From NCBI GenBank assembly GCA_046348585.1, contig JAXMDZ010000002.1, positions 186,001 to 250,000 on the forward strand: DNA of 64,000 bases, given 5' to 3'. The translations under genes were made by a program, and so were the position numbers. How positions within the stretch are numbered: the stretch's first letter is position 1; the number at the start of each line of letters is the position of its first letter. Shown here piece by piece: positions 8,301 through 15,279 of the stretch. This DNA comes from JADZAI01 sp046348585. GTDB taxonomy: Bacteria; Pseudomonadota; Alphaproteobacteria; Micropepsales; Micropepsaceae. Below the pieces are notes generated by a model, which saw nothing but the letters and a program-made list of their open reading frames with translations, was not told the origin of the DNA and did no database searches.

Positions 8301-8903
8301 GGCGCGCCAGGCCGCGTCGATGGCGGCCAGATCGTCCCTGTGGATGCGGCCGAGCGCGGTGTGGCCGACCCGGGCCTCCGAATCGAAGCCCATGACCCGC
8401 TTGGCCGAGGGCGACTGGTAGAGAATCCGCCCGTCCAGCGTCACGCGCGAGATCAGGTCGCTGCTGTGCTCGGCCAGCACGCGGTACTCTTCGGTGTGCG
8501 CCTGCAGCTCGCTGCGCGCTTCGATCTCTTCCGTGACGTCGTGGATCGTCCCGATGCCGTACTGGCGATCGCCCGTAACCCCCCGGATCAAACGGAAATG
8601 ATCCCGGAACCACCGCCACTCCCCCCCCGCCACCCTCAACCGGCGGTCGGCGATGGCTGTGCCGTTGCCTCGGGCGATCTCGACCGAACGCGCGACCGAG
8701 GCGCGGTCATCGGCATGAATGATGGAGGTGAGAAAGCCGGGCTGTTCCGAGAAGCGTTCCGCCGGATAGCCAAGGACGGTCGCGACCGCGTCCGACACGA
8801 AAACGATCACAGGTTCGCCGGTCACGTCGACGACATAGGTGATCGCCGGCGATTCATTGAGGATGGCGAGGGCGTCGAGCCCAAGCGGCGGCGAACTTGG
8901 CAT
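5328..8903 (-). CDS. Six-PAS hybrid sensor histidine kinase with receiver domain
   Basis: 1191-residue multi-domain kinase without an obvious signal peptide or membrane segments, so probably cytoplasmic. Six PAS/PAC modules occupy about residues 10-770, each ending in a VTRDIS/SRDVTE-like PAC signature. A HisKA domain follows with the phospho-acceptor His824 in SHELRTP, then HATPase_c (N box RIRQILFNLVGNALKF, DTGAGI, GTGLGLAIS) and a receiver with Asp1112 in LMDVQMPVLDG and Lys in SKPIR. PAS modules 3 and 5 are near duplicates (both have LQLVTD, GIV-[TS]-P and ERRA), and the linkers before them match, which points to duplication of a two-PAS unit. It is convergent with the GIY-YIG gene. Signal and output partner are unknown. 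Confidence 0.93.
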   Translation of the reverse strand: MPSSPPLGLDALAILNESPAITYVVDVTGEPVIVFVSDAVATVLGYPAERFSEQPGFLTSIIHADDRASVARSVEIARGNGTAIADRRLRVAGGEWRWFRDHFRLIRGVTGDRQYGIGTIHDVTEEIEARSELQAHTEEYRVLAEHSSDLISRVTLDGRILYQSPSAKRVMGFDSEARVGHTALGRIHRDDLAAIDAAWRACLKTRKPHLFSYRAERADGTWVTLEAVMNPVVDKESGKVAEFVIVSRDVTERVAREAQLAAARHELDLSRARLQLVTDNIADVVTLVKPDGEPAYVSPSVTHIVGYEPAEIAGDALGAYVHPDDRDIFFGERERNRKGIVTPVLRHRVRHKDGRWLWLERRASIVREHDFGDGVAVLSIVRDITASVEAEEALANAQALLKEQNELYDLFARQGSEIFLRFTVDGRVMHASPSHERILGNQTLVQDGQVIHLVHPDDLPIVESAFLNAYHTQLPQTYRHRFRHENGGWVWLEVSLTPLVRPGSSDVSEYIAVARDIGEQVRREEQLEAARRALDESRSQLQLVTDHIGDVVSLFRPDGSTAYLSPSAANLVGYSPSDLAKMPLGTMAHPADRQALFDESARNRKGIVSPSLRYRLRHRDGHWIWVERRARAVLDHDFGEGVAILSIISDISERVAHERDLAAATAAQLEARAKLQTIVDNSIDVIAVFGPDRSMQYLSASCEQQSGYTVDEFFQGQAVLSHPEDVHLVMEAVAREDAGGNGETFRYRGVRKDGGIIWLERRGRKVYDPETGALRYIVTVTRDISDQVRHEQEISAANVQLEKAKIAAEAASVAKSQFLATMSHELRTPMTGVMGMLDLMRGSGLSGEQARYATLAYESAENLLLILNDILDFSKIEAGQMKIEREAFALRGEIDKVNALLLPIAQKKGNTLETEIEPGLPDRLMGDAPRIRQILFNLVGNALKFTADGFVNVKVNLAGEAAGKRVRFEVRDTGAGISAEAAAKLFKPFVQGDGSSSRKAGGTGLGLAISKSLVEAMGGTIGFSSKEGAGSTFWFELPFEEAREPAADAAAAPVAARTRRRFDILVAEDHPVNQQLIAALLKREGHRTTIVANGQLAVDAVQSRHFDLVLMDVQMPVLDGTGATRAIRALEGPVSKIPIVAITANALRGDMETYLAAGMNGYVSKPIRIDALREAMEQAVPLSERDQRLAG

Positions 8904-8999
8904 GACTTCGTGGGCACACGAAACGAAGGAAGCGTGCCCCTATGTATTCACACCAGACTTTCGGCTTGCTTAACTGAACCGCAGAGTCGGACAATTTAC

Positions 9000-10553
9000 C
9001 TAGTCGTAACCAAGCCTTCGGAACTGCTCCGCCGGCGCTTCGACTTCCGTCAGCGCCGATTTCAATCTCCCGTTAAGCCTGTCGCTCAATTTCCTGTCGT
9101 CCAGATTGGTCTTTTCGTCCGGATCGGACTGCAGATCGTAGATGTGGTCGCCCGAGAAACTCGTCCATGCCCAGAACGGAACGCGGTCGCCTTCGGTCCA
9201 GGTCTGATGGATGACGGGAACGTCCGATCCGGGCATGCGCGACAGCCGCGCCCGTTCGTCAGGCAGCGGCAGTTCCTGCGCGCGGCGCAGTTGATGCGTC
9301 GGCATGGTGGACCAGCGGTTCGAGAGCATCGGCAGCGGGGCGTTCGGTCCGACAGGCGCCCTGACGAGCTTTTGCCGTCCGTCGATGAAGTGCACTTCGC
9401 GTCCCCAGACGCCGGCCAGAACGTAATCGCGGATCGACTGCGCGCCGCCAGACAACAAGGGAAGTATCGAGCGGCCGTGGGTGCGTTGGCGCACATGGCG
9501 CGCGGCGTCGAACACGTCGACAATGGTCGCGAACAGATCGACGCTCGTGGTCAACGCATCGCAGGTTCCGGCCTGTACGCCGGGGGCCGCCACCATCATG
9601 GGAATGTGGGCGATCGTCTGAAACAGCGGAACGCCCGGCTTCCCCCAGATGTCCTTCTCGCCGAGATAGTGGCCGTGATCGGTGGTGACGGCGATCAGGG
9701 TGTCGTCCCACAATCCGTTCCTGTCCAGGGCATCGAGAACCTTGCCGAACCATCTGTCGATCATGGTCAGCTTGGCGCCGTAGCGGGCGCGGATCTGCCG
9801 GCCCTCGCGCTCGGTAATGACGCCGCGACGGATGCAGTCCTTGCCGTAAGGCGGCCAGATCAGCGGCGGTCCGTCCCAGTCCGGATCGTAGAGGCGCGCA
9901 TATTCGTCCGGCGTGTCGAACGGTTCGTGAGGATCGAACTCGTCGACGAACAGGAAGAAACGGTCGTGCTTGCCGGCATTGTCGTCGAGCCAGCGGGCGG
10001 CTGATGCCATGGTGCGCGGGCCGGGGAAATCGGCCTCGCCGCGAAACCAGCCGCGCGACTTGTCATAAGGCATGGCCTTGCGCCCCATGAGCGGCGCTCC
10101 GGTCCAGCTTGGATCATGCGCCGTCTTCCAGGCGTCACCCTCGTGTCCGCGCTGATAGTCCCAGGCCGTGAAGTCGACGTGGTAATTCTCGCCGCCCGTT
10201 TCGAACAGGTGCGGGTGGTCGGTGACGAGCTGACTGACGACGCCTTCGCGCGCGAGCGGCGCGGCGATGCCGTCCTCCCACAATTCCACCGAGCCCCAGG
10301 CCTTCCAGAGAAAATCCCAGGCCCCGCACAGAATGTCGTGCCGCGCCGGCATACAGGGCAGCGCGCCGACATAGTGGCGATCGAACCGCAGGGCGCGCGC
10401 AGCGAAGCGGTCAAAATTGGGCGTGGCGAACTCGCGCCCCCCATAACTGCCGAGCATGTGCCTGTTGAGGCTGTCGAACAGCAGGACGATGGCGTTCCGG
10501 GCGTGCGGCCGGCCTGAAGACGTGGGGCCAGTCGGATCAGCCGACACGCGCAC
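9000..10553 (-). CDS. Sulfatase (alkaline phosphatase superfamily)
   Basis: 517-residue sulfatase. The N-terminal metal segment is IVLLFDSLN, the formylglycine signature CMPAR (Cys67, C-x-P-x-R type) lies in the active-site region, and the C-terminal metal-binding TTDHGHYLGEK is intact. The Cys would need conversion to formylglycine by a maturase, and no such gene is in the window. No signal peptide is visible, so it may act in the cytoplasm. The start overlaps the end of the upstream acetyltransferase gene by 17 bases, suggesting co-expression. The substrate (sulfate or phosphonate ester) cannot be told from the sequence. Confidence 0.88.
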   Translation of the reverse strand: MRVSADPTGPTSSGRPHARNAIVLLFDSLNRHMLGSYGGREFATPNFDRFAARALRFDRHYVGALPCMPARHDILCGAWDFLWKAWGSVELWEDGIAAPLAREGVVSQLVTDHPHLFETGGENYHVDFTAWDYQRGHEGDAWKTAHDPSWTGAPLMGRKAMPYDKSRGWFRGEADFPGPRTMASAARWLDDNAGKHDRFFLFVDEFDPHEPFDTPDEYARLYDPDWDGPPLIWPPYGKDCIRRGVITEREGRQIRARYGAKLTMIDRWFGKVLDALDRNGLWDDTLIAVTTDHGHYLGEKDIWGKPGVPLFQTIAHIPMMVAAPGVQAGTCDALTTSVDLFATIVDVFDAARHVRQRTHGRSILPLLSGGAQSIRDYVLAGVWGREVHFIDGRQKLVRAPVGPNAPLPMLSNRWSTMPTHQLRRAQELPLPDERARLSRMPGSDVPVIHQTWTEGDRVPFWAWTSFSGDHIYDLQSDPDEKTNLDDRKLSDRLNGRLKSALTEVEAPAEQFRRLGYD

Positions 10554-11085
10554 CCGAGGCCGACGCGATATCGGCGAATCCGAAGGCGATTTCGCGCACC
10601 GGCTTGCCGGCGATCGCGCCGGGGCGCTCGGCGACGAGCCGGCCGCCCTCGTTCTCGTAGAAATAGCGCGCCGGATTGCCCTTCAGCGCCCAGACCACGG
10701 CGGAGCGGAAGCCGTCGGCCGTCAGCCGGGCGAAGGCGGCCCGGATGAGCGCATGCCCGACCCCGCCGCCCAGATGATTGGGATCGACATAGATCGTATA
10801 GACCTCGCCATCATAGCCGACGGCGCTGTCGCGCGCCGGGCCGAAGCTGGCGAAGCCGATGACGCCGTAGGTTTCGTGCTCCGCCACCACCACGCCGTCG
10901 CGCGGCCCGGCATGGACGATTTCGCGGGTCCACAGCAGGCGTTGGCGAACCTCCGACAAGCGGACGAGGTAGTTGGCGGGGAGGAGGCCGGCGTAGGATT
11001 CGCGCCACGATTCCACGAAGATGCGGGCGATCGCCGTTGCATCGTCACGCAGGGCCGCGCGCACACAGAAGGCGTTCGCAGACAT
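10537..11085 (-). CDS. GNAT-family N-acetyltransferase
   Basis: 182-residue GNAT protein. The acetyl-CoA binding region is visible as VYTIYVDPNHLGGGVGHALI (about residues 95-114), followed by the ARYFYENEGGR segment typical of motif B. The N-terminus (VRAALRDDATAIARI) is the usual beta1/alpha1 start of the fold. The target substrate is unknown. Its end overlaps the start of the sulfatase gene by 17 bases, so the two are probably one transcript. Confidence 0.88.
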   Translation of the reverse strand: MSANAFCVRAALRDDATAIARIFVESWRESYAGLLPANYLVRLSEVRQRLLWTREIVHAGPRDGVVVAEHETYGVIGFASFGPARDSAVGYDGEVYTIYVDPNHLGGGVGHALIRAAFARLTADGFRSAVVWALKGNPARYFYENEGGRLVAERPGAIAGKPVREIAFGFADIASASGARVG

Positions 11086-11188
11086 CCTAGGGCAATCCCA
11101 CCACCATTTTGTGCGCGAAGCCTAGCGCGGCTTCGCGGCGGGGGCGAGAGCTTCCTTAATACGGCGTTAAGACACCCGTCCGGGCGGC

Positions 11189-11611
11189 TCAGATGTCGAG
11201 CCCGCCGGCCTTGCCGGCATAGTCGATGAGCGTCCCCAGAAAGCCGATCGTCGCGTCCCAGGCGCTGAGGGCGGCCTCGATGGTCAGCGCGAAGAAGTCC
11301 CCCGGCCATTCGAGCGGGGCTTCCGCGGCGGCCGCCGGCGGCGCCGCGTCGCCGACCACCGCCACGGCATGAACGACCCGCGCATCCCCGCACTGGGCGG
11401 GCGCGCCGGCCGCCATCGCCTCGGCCGAGAACACGCAGGCATCGGTCATCACGCCGGCCGGTTCGGCGACCGCGATGCGGACCTCGATGAAGCCGCGCGT
11501 GGCGGCGGCGTCCAGGCGCACGCCGGTATCGACGGACCCGGCCAGCAGCGCCGCGCCCATCGCGATCGCCGCCGCCGGAATGGCAACCCATGCCCTCATG
11601 ACCGACCCCAA
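11189..11611 (-). CDS. Small exported protein of unknown function
   Basis: 140 residues. An N-terminal hydrophobic segment (WVAIPAAAIAMGAALLAG) could be a signal peptide or anchor. It is followed by a short beta-rich part with two cysteines (DACVFS and AQCGD) and an Ala/Pro-rich linker, then a hydrophobic-aromatic C-terminus. No family is recognised. A second start at Met5 is possible. It lies between the acetyltransferase and tRNA-Gly on the same strand; existence as a gene is supported mainly by the signal-like N-terminus. Confidence 0.5.
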   Translation of the reverse strand: MGSVMRAWVAIPAAAIAMGAALLAGSVDTGVRLDAAATRGFIEVRIAVAEPAGVMTDACVFSAEAMAAGAPAQCGDARVVHAVAVVGDAAPPAAAAEAPLEWPGDFFALTIEAALSAWDATIGFLGTLIDYAGKAGGLDI

Positions 11612-11657
11612 GCCGGAAGGAAATCAGATTGGTAAACTAGCAGAATTCGCAGCCGAT

Positions 11658-11679
11658 AACCTGACGTTTTCGTCAGGTT
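11658..11679. repeat. Perfect 9-bp inverted repeat with TTTT loop
   Basis: The arms AACCTGACG and CGTCAGGTT flank TTTT without mismatch. It lies downstream of tRNA-Gly (minus strand) and just upstream of the small exported gene. No T-run follows on the minus strand, so a simple intrinsic terminator is not well supported. It may be an operator or an RNA hairpin that protects a 3' end. Confidence 0.6.
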
Positions 11680-11740
11680 CCGCAAAACGTGATCATGGTC
11701 ACAAGCGAAGGCGCGCACGGGCCGGTGGCGGGCGATGGAC

Positions 11741-11814
11741 TGGAGCGGGTGAAGGGAATCGAACCCTCGTCGTAAGCTTGGGAAGCTTCTGCTCTACCAT
11801 TGAGCTACACCCGC
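11741..11814 (-). tRNA. tRNA-Gly (anticodon CCC)
   Basis: Read on the minus strand the 74 bases fold as a full cloverleaf: acceptor GCGGGTG/CACCCGC, D arm GCTC/GAGC, anticodon loop TTCCCAA giving anticodon CCC, T arm with TTCGATT, and an encoded TCCA end. The outermost anticodon-stem pair is a G-A mismatch. The CCC anticodon reads GGG glycine codons, which fits the GC-rich genome. Confidence 0.97.
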
Positions 11815-11895
11815 GCGGGCGTCTGGTTAGCATGGCGGCCGCCGCGAAAGGAAGCGCGACCTCCCCGCCATGGGCCGAAGGTGCGGCGCACAAAC

Positions 11896-11944
11896 TTGAT
11901 CTTAACCCGGCGATGAAATAATTGGACTGGACAGTCCAGTCCAA
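11896..11944 (+). promoter_or_regulatory. Promoter with TetR-type palindromic operator for the efflux operon
   Basis: Positions 11922-11944 form a perfect 23-base palindrome: 11-base arms (TTGGACTGGAC and its complement) around a central A. A likely -35 TTGATC (11896-11901) and -10 TAATTG (11919-11924) are spaced by 17 bases, so the palindrome overlaps the -10 and the start point. It lies 19 bases before the hlyD-type gene. The TetR gene at the end of the same operon is the natural candidate to bind it. The palindrome is seen directly; promoter assignment and ligand control are inferred. Confidence 0.75.
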
Positions 11945-11962
11945 GAATTCAGAAAGCCAGCC

Positions 11963-13048
11963 ATGCGCCGTTATGCGCTCTTCGCAGCAGCCGCCATCGT
12001 GTTCGGCCTGGCCGCCTATTACGGCTTCACCTACCTCACCTACGGCCAGTACATCGAGTCCACGGACGACGCCTATGTGAAGGCCGACACCGCGGCGATC
12101 GCGCCGCGGATCAGCGGCCATGTGGCCAAGGTGCTGGTCGCCGACAATCAAAGCGTGCGGGCCGGCGACGTGCTGGTGAGCATCGACGACGCCGACTTCC
12201 GCGCGGCCCTGGATCAGGCGCGCGCCGCGACGGCCTCGAAGGCCGCGGGCCTCAAAGGCGTCGAGGCCAATCTGGTGCTCGAACAGAAGCTGATCGAGGC
12301 CAAGGTGGCGGCCGTCGACAGCGCGCTGGCGCAGCAGAAGCTCGCGGCCGCCGAATTGCAGCGGGCCCGCGACCTGCGCGCCAACGGCTCCGGCTCGCGC
12401 CAGGCGCTCGATGCCGCCATCGCCGCGGCGGCGCAGGCCGACGCGGCGGTGCAGAGCGCGGTCGCGGCGCTGGCCGCCGAACGCGAGCGGCTGATCGTCC
12501 TGGAGAGCAGCCGCATCCAGGCGCAGGCCGATCTCGACGCCTCCGCCGCCGCGCTCAAGCAGGCGGAACTGAACCTCAGCTACACGCTGGTCCGTGCGCC
12601 GTTCGACGGCGTGGTCGGCGCCAAGACGGTGCAGGACGGGCAATATGTCCGCGCCGGGGCGCAGATGCTGGCCGTGGTCCGCCTGCCCGACGTCTATGTC
12701 GTCGCCAACTTCAAGGAGACGCAGGCCGGCGAGATGCGGCGCGGCCAGGAAGTCGCCATCAAGGTCGACGCCTTTCCCGATCTGAAGCTCAGCGGCCGGA
12801 TCGACAGCTTCTCGCCCGCGACCGGATCGGAGTTCTCGCTGCTGCCGCCGGAGAACGCGACCGGCAATTTCACCAAGATCGTGCAGCGCCTGCCGGTCAA
12901 GGTCCTGATCGAAGGCGACGCCGCGCTGCGCGCGCTGCTGCGGCCCGGCATGTCGGTGAAGGTTTCGGTCGATACGCGCGGCGAAGGCGAAGGCGCGTCC
13001 GCGACCCTCGCGCCCGCGCCCCGCCCCGTCGAGGCCGCAGGACCCTGA
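11963..13048 (+). CDS. HlyD/EmrA-type membrane fusion protein of an efflux pump
   Basis: 361 residues. One N-terminal membrane segment (about residues 4-27) is followed by a biotinyl-lipoyl half-motif (ISGHVAKVLVADNQSVRAGDVLV), a long alpha-helical hairpin rich in Ala/Gln, and the second lipoyl half plus beta-barrel (LVRAPFDGVVG, QYVRAGAQMLAVV). This is the EmrA layout, a periplasmic adaptor that works with a DHA2-type transporter. The gene is 8 bases upstream of such a transporter and a TetR gene follows, giving a self-regulated drug-efflux operon. The palindrome just upstream is the probable operator. Confidence 0.92.
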   Translation: MRRYALFAAAAIVFGLAAYYGFTYLTYGQYIESTDDAYVKADTAAIAPRISGHVAKVLVADNQSVRAGDVLVSIDDADFRAALDQARAATASKAAGLKGVEANLVLEQKLIEAKVAAVDSALAQQKLAAAELQRARDLRANGSGSRQALDAAIAAAAQADAAVQSAVAALAAERERLIVLESSRIQAQADLDASAAALKQAELNLSYTLVRAPFDGVVGAKTVQDGQYVRAGAQMLAVVRLPDVYVVANFKETQAGEMRRGQEVAIKVDAFPDLKLSGRIDSFSPATGSEFSLLPPENATGNFTKIVQRLPVKVLIEGDAALRALLRPGMSVKVSVDTRGEGEGASATLAPAPRPVEAAGP

Positions 13049-13056
13049 GCGCCGCG

Positions 13057-14646
13057 ATGAGCCAGACCGCCGAGGCTCCCAACGCGATGTTCGCCCGGCC
13101 GCTGTTCGAGGAGCGCGGCCCCATCATCGTGGTCGGCTTCTTCGCGATGGTGCTGGGCATGTTCATGGCCACGCTGGACATCCAGATCGTCGCCTCCAGC
13201 CTGTCGCAGATCCAGGCCGGGCTGTCGGCCTCGTCGGCGGAGGTGAGCTGGGTCCAGACCAGCTATCTCATCGCCGAAGTCGTGATGATCCCGCTGTCCG
13301 GCTATCTCAGCCGCATGATGTCGACGCGGATGCTGTTCGTGATGTCGTCCGCCGGCTTCACGATCACCAGCCTGATGTGCGGCACCGCGACCACGATCGA
13401 AGAGATGATGGTCTATCGCGCGATGCAGGGCTTCATCGGCGGCGCGATGATCCCGACGACCTTCGCCACCTCGTTCCTGGTGTTCGGCGCGAAACGGCGG
13501 GCGATCGCCTCGTCCTTCGTCGGGCTGACGGTGACGCTCGCCCCGACCATCGGACCGGCGCTGGGCGGCTACATCACCGACGCCGTGGGCTGGCACTGGC
13601 TGTTCTTCGTCAACGTCATTCCCGGAATCGTCGTCACCAGCGTCGTCTGGCTGATCATGGACATCGACAAGCCCGACTGGCGGCTGTGGAAGAATCTCGA
13701 CGTCGCCGGTCTCGTCTTCCTCGCGATCTTCCTGGGCACGCTGCAATACGTCCTTGAGGAAGGCGCGAAGAACGAATGGTTCCGCGACGCCGAGATCAGG
13801 GACCTGACGGCCATTTCGATCGCCGCCGGCATCGGCTTCTTCTGGCGCACGCTGAGCCGCGAGACGCCGATCGTCGATCTGACGCCGTTCGCCAACCGGA
13901 CCTTCGCCATGGCGACGTTGCTGGCGTTCATGGTCGGGCTCGGCCTGTTCGGCGTGACCTATCTGCTGCCGCTCTTCCTCGGGCGCATCCAGGGCTATTC
14001 GAGCATGCAGATCGGCGAGACGCTGTGGGTGACGGGCATCTTCATGTTCATGACGGCCCCGACCATGGGCCTGCTCGCCACGCGGGTCGATCTGCGCATT
14101 CTCGCCTTCGCCGGGTTCGTCTTCCTGGGCACGTCCGCCTGGCTTCTGAGCGGGCTGACGTCGGAGAGCACCTATTGGGACATGTTCCTGCCGCAGGCGC
14201 TGCGCGGCATGGGGCTGATGACGACGATGATGGGCGTTCAGACCATCGCCATCCAGGCGTTGAGCCCGCATCAGGTGAAGGGCGCGTCCGGCCTGTTCAA
14301 CCTGATGCGCAACACCGGCGGCGCGTTCGGGCTGGCGCTGCTCAACACGCAGCTGATCGACCGCACCAATCTCCACTGGCATCGCCTGCGCGAAGGGCTG
14401 CAGGCCGGAAACGCGACCGCGACCGCCTTCATCGACGGCTTCGCGGCGCGCTATGCCGAGCTGGTGCCCGGCGGCGATCCGCAGACCGCGGCGCTGAAGA
14501 TCCTCGGCCAGCTGACCTTTCAGCAGGCGACGGTGCTCGCCTTCAACGATTTGTTCCTCATGCTGGCGACCGGCTTCGCCGTGACGATGCTGCTGGTCTT
14601 CGTGCTCGGCAAGCCGGTCAACCGGCTGGCCGCGGAGATGCACTGA
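13057..14646 (+). CDS. EmrB/QacA-type MFS multidrug transporter (DHA2, 14 TM)
   Basis: 529-residue inner-membrane transporter of the major facilitator superfamily. The first membrane segment carries the family motif MATLDIQIVASSLSQIQ, motif C appears in LTVTLAPTIGPALGGYI, and the length and spread of hydrophobic segments fit 14 TM helices. It should exchange protons for toxic organic compounds in partnership with the HlyD-type protein 8 bases upstream. Its stop codon overlaps the ATG of the TetR gene by one base (TGATG), indicating translational coupling. Confidence 0.93.
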   Translation: MSQTAEAPNAMFARPLFEERGPIIVVGFFAMVLGMFMATLDIQIVASSLSQIQAGLSASSAEVSWVQTSYLIAEVVMIPLSGYLSRMMSTRMLFVMSSAGFTITSLMCGTATTIEEMMVYRAMQGFIGGAMIPTTFATSFLVFGAKRRAIASSFVGLTVTLAPTIGPALGGYITDAVGWHWLFFVNVIPGIVVTSVVWLIMDIDKPDWRLWKNLDVAGLVFLAIFLGTLQYVLEEGAKNEWFRDAEIRDLTAISIAAGIGFFWRTLSRETPIVDLTPFANRTFAMATLLAFMVGLGLFGVTYLLPLFLGRIQGYSSMQIGETLWVTGIFMFMTAPTMGLLATRVDLRILAFAGFVFLGTSAWLLSGLTSESTYWDMFLPQALRGMGLMTTMMGVQTIAIQALSPHQVKGASGLFNLMRNTGGAFGLALLNTQLIDRTNLHWHRLREGLQAGNATATAFIDGFAARYAELVPGGDPQTAALKILGQLTFQQATVLAFNDLFLMLATGFAVTMLLVFVLGKPVNRLAAEMH

Positions 14647-15275
14647 TGGCCGCCGATCCGTTCACCGACGAGGGCGAAGGCCGCCAGGCGCGCGGCCCGC
14701 GCAAGCGGCAGGCCGTGCTGGACGCGGCCCGGCGGGTCTTCACCGAGAAGGGCTACAACGCCTCGGTGGAGGAGATCGCCTTCGAGGCCGAAGTCTCCAA
14801 GCAGACCATCTACAACCAGTTCGGCTCCAAGGAGCAGCTGTTCCTGGCGATGGTGGATGCGCGCGTCGAGGAGGTGCTGGCGCCGCTGGCCGGCGCCGAC
14901 GCGGACGCCGATCCGCGCGAGGTGCTGATGCAGATCGGCCGCGCCTATCACACCAAGGTCATCGCCCCCGACAACGTGAAGATGCTGCGGGCGATCATCG
15001 CCGCGCCCGGCGCTTCGAACATCCTGCGCGATCTCTATTCGCAGGGGCCGTCGCGGTTCACGCGGGTCTTTTCCGCCTGGCTGGCGGCGCTGGACGCCGG
15101 CGGCAGACTGAGCATCCCCGACCCGGTGCTCGCCGCCGAGCACTTCGTCTCGTCCACCTTCGGGCCGCTGCATCTGAGGCGGCTGTTCGGCGTGGACGCC
15201 CCGCTGGACGAGGCCGACGTCGAGCGGCGGGTCGGCTATTGCGTCGAGAGCTTCCTCAAAGCGCACGCGCGCTGA
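14646..15275 (+). CDS. TetR/AcrR-family repressor of the efflux operon
   Basis: 209 residues with an N-terminal TetR helix-turn-helix (about residues 38-60, VEEIAFEAEVSKQTIYNQF) and a ligand-binding C-terminal half of the AefR-like type. The ATG overlaps the stop of the MFS gene. As last gene of the operon it probably represses the whole operon by binding the palindrome at 11922-11944, with release by a pump substrate. The upstream frame stays open through the MFS gene, but the Met at 14646 is the sensible start. Confidence 0.9.
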   Translation: MAADPFTDEGEGRQARGPRKRQAVLDAARRVFTEKGYNASVEEIAFEAEVSKQTIYNQFGSKEQLFLAMVDARVEEVLAPLAGADADADPREVLMQIGRAYHTKVIAPDNVKMLRAIIAAPGASNILRDLYSQGPSRFTRVFSAWLAALDAGGRLSIPDPVLAAEHFVSSTFGPLHLRRLFGVDAPLDEADVERRVGYCVESFLKAHAR

Positions 15276-15279
15276 GCGG

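Noticed and set aside
8904..8999. Riboswitch or promoter motif before the PAS kinase
   Set aside because: A six-pair GGGCAC/GTGCCC stem is present, but no consensus hexamers or known riboswitch features could be traced.
5589..10004. Very long plus-strand open frame across the PAS kinase and sulfatase genes
   Set aside because: It is antisense to genes with clear motifs, has low-complexity Arg/Ala/Gly/Asp-rich translation and no domain. Similar long antisense frames at 1205-3955, 27839-30754 and 45779-48385 arise from the high GC content.
11115..11136. Hairpin GCGAAGCC/GGCTTCGC as a terminator
   Set aside because: No T-run follows in either direction and the loop pairs partly with the arms; it may be chance in GC-rich sequence.
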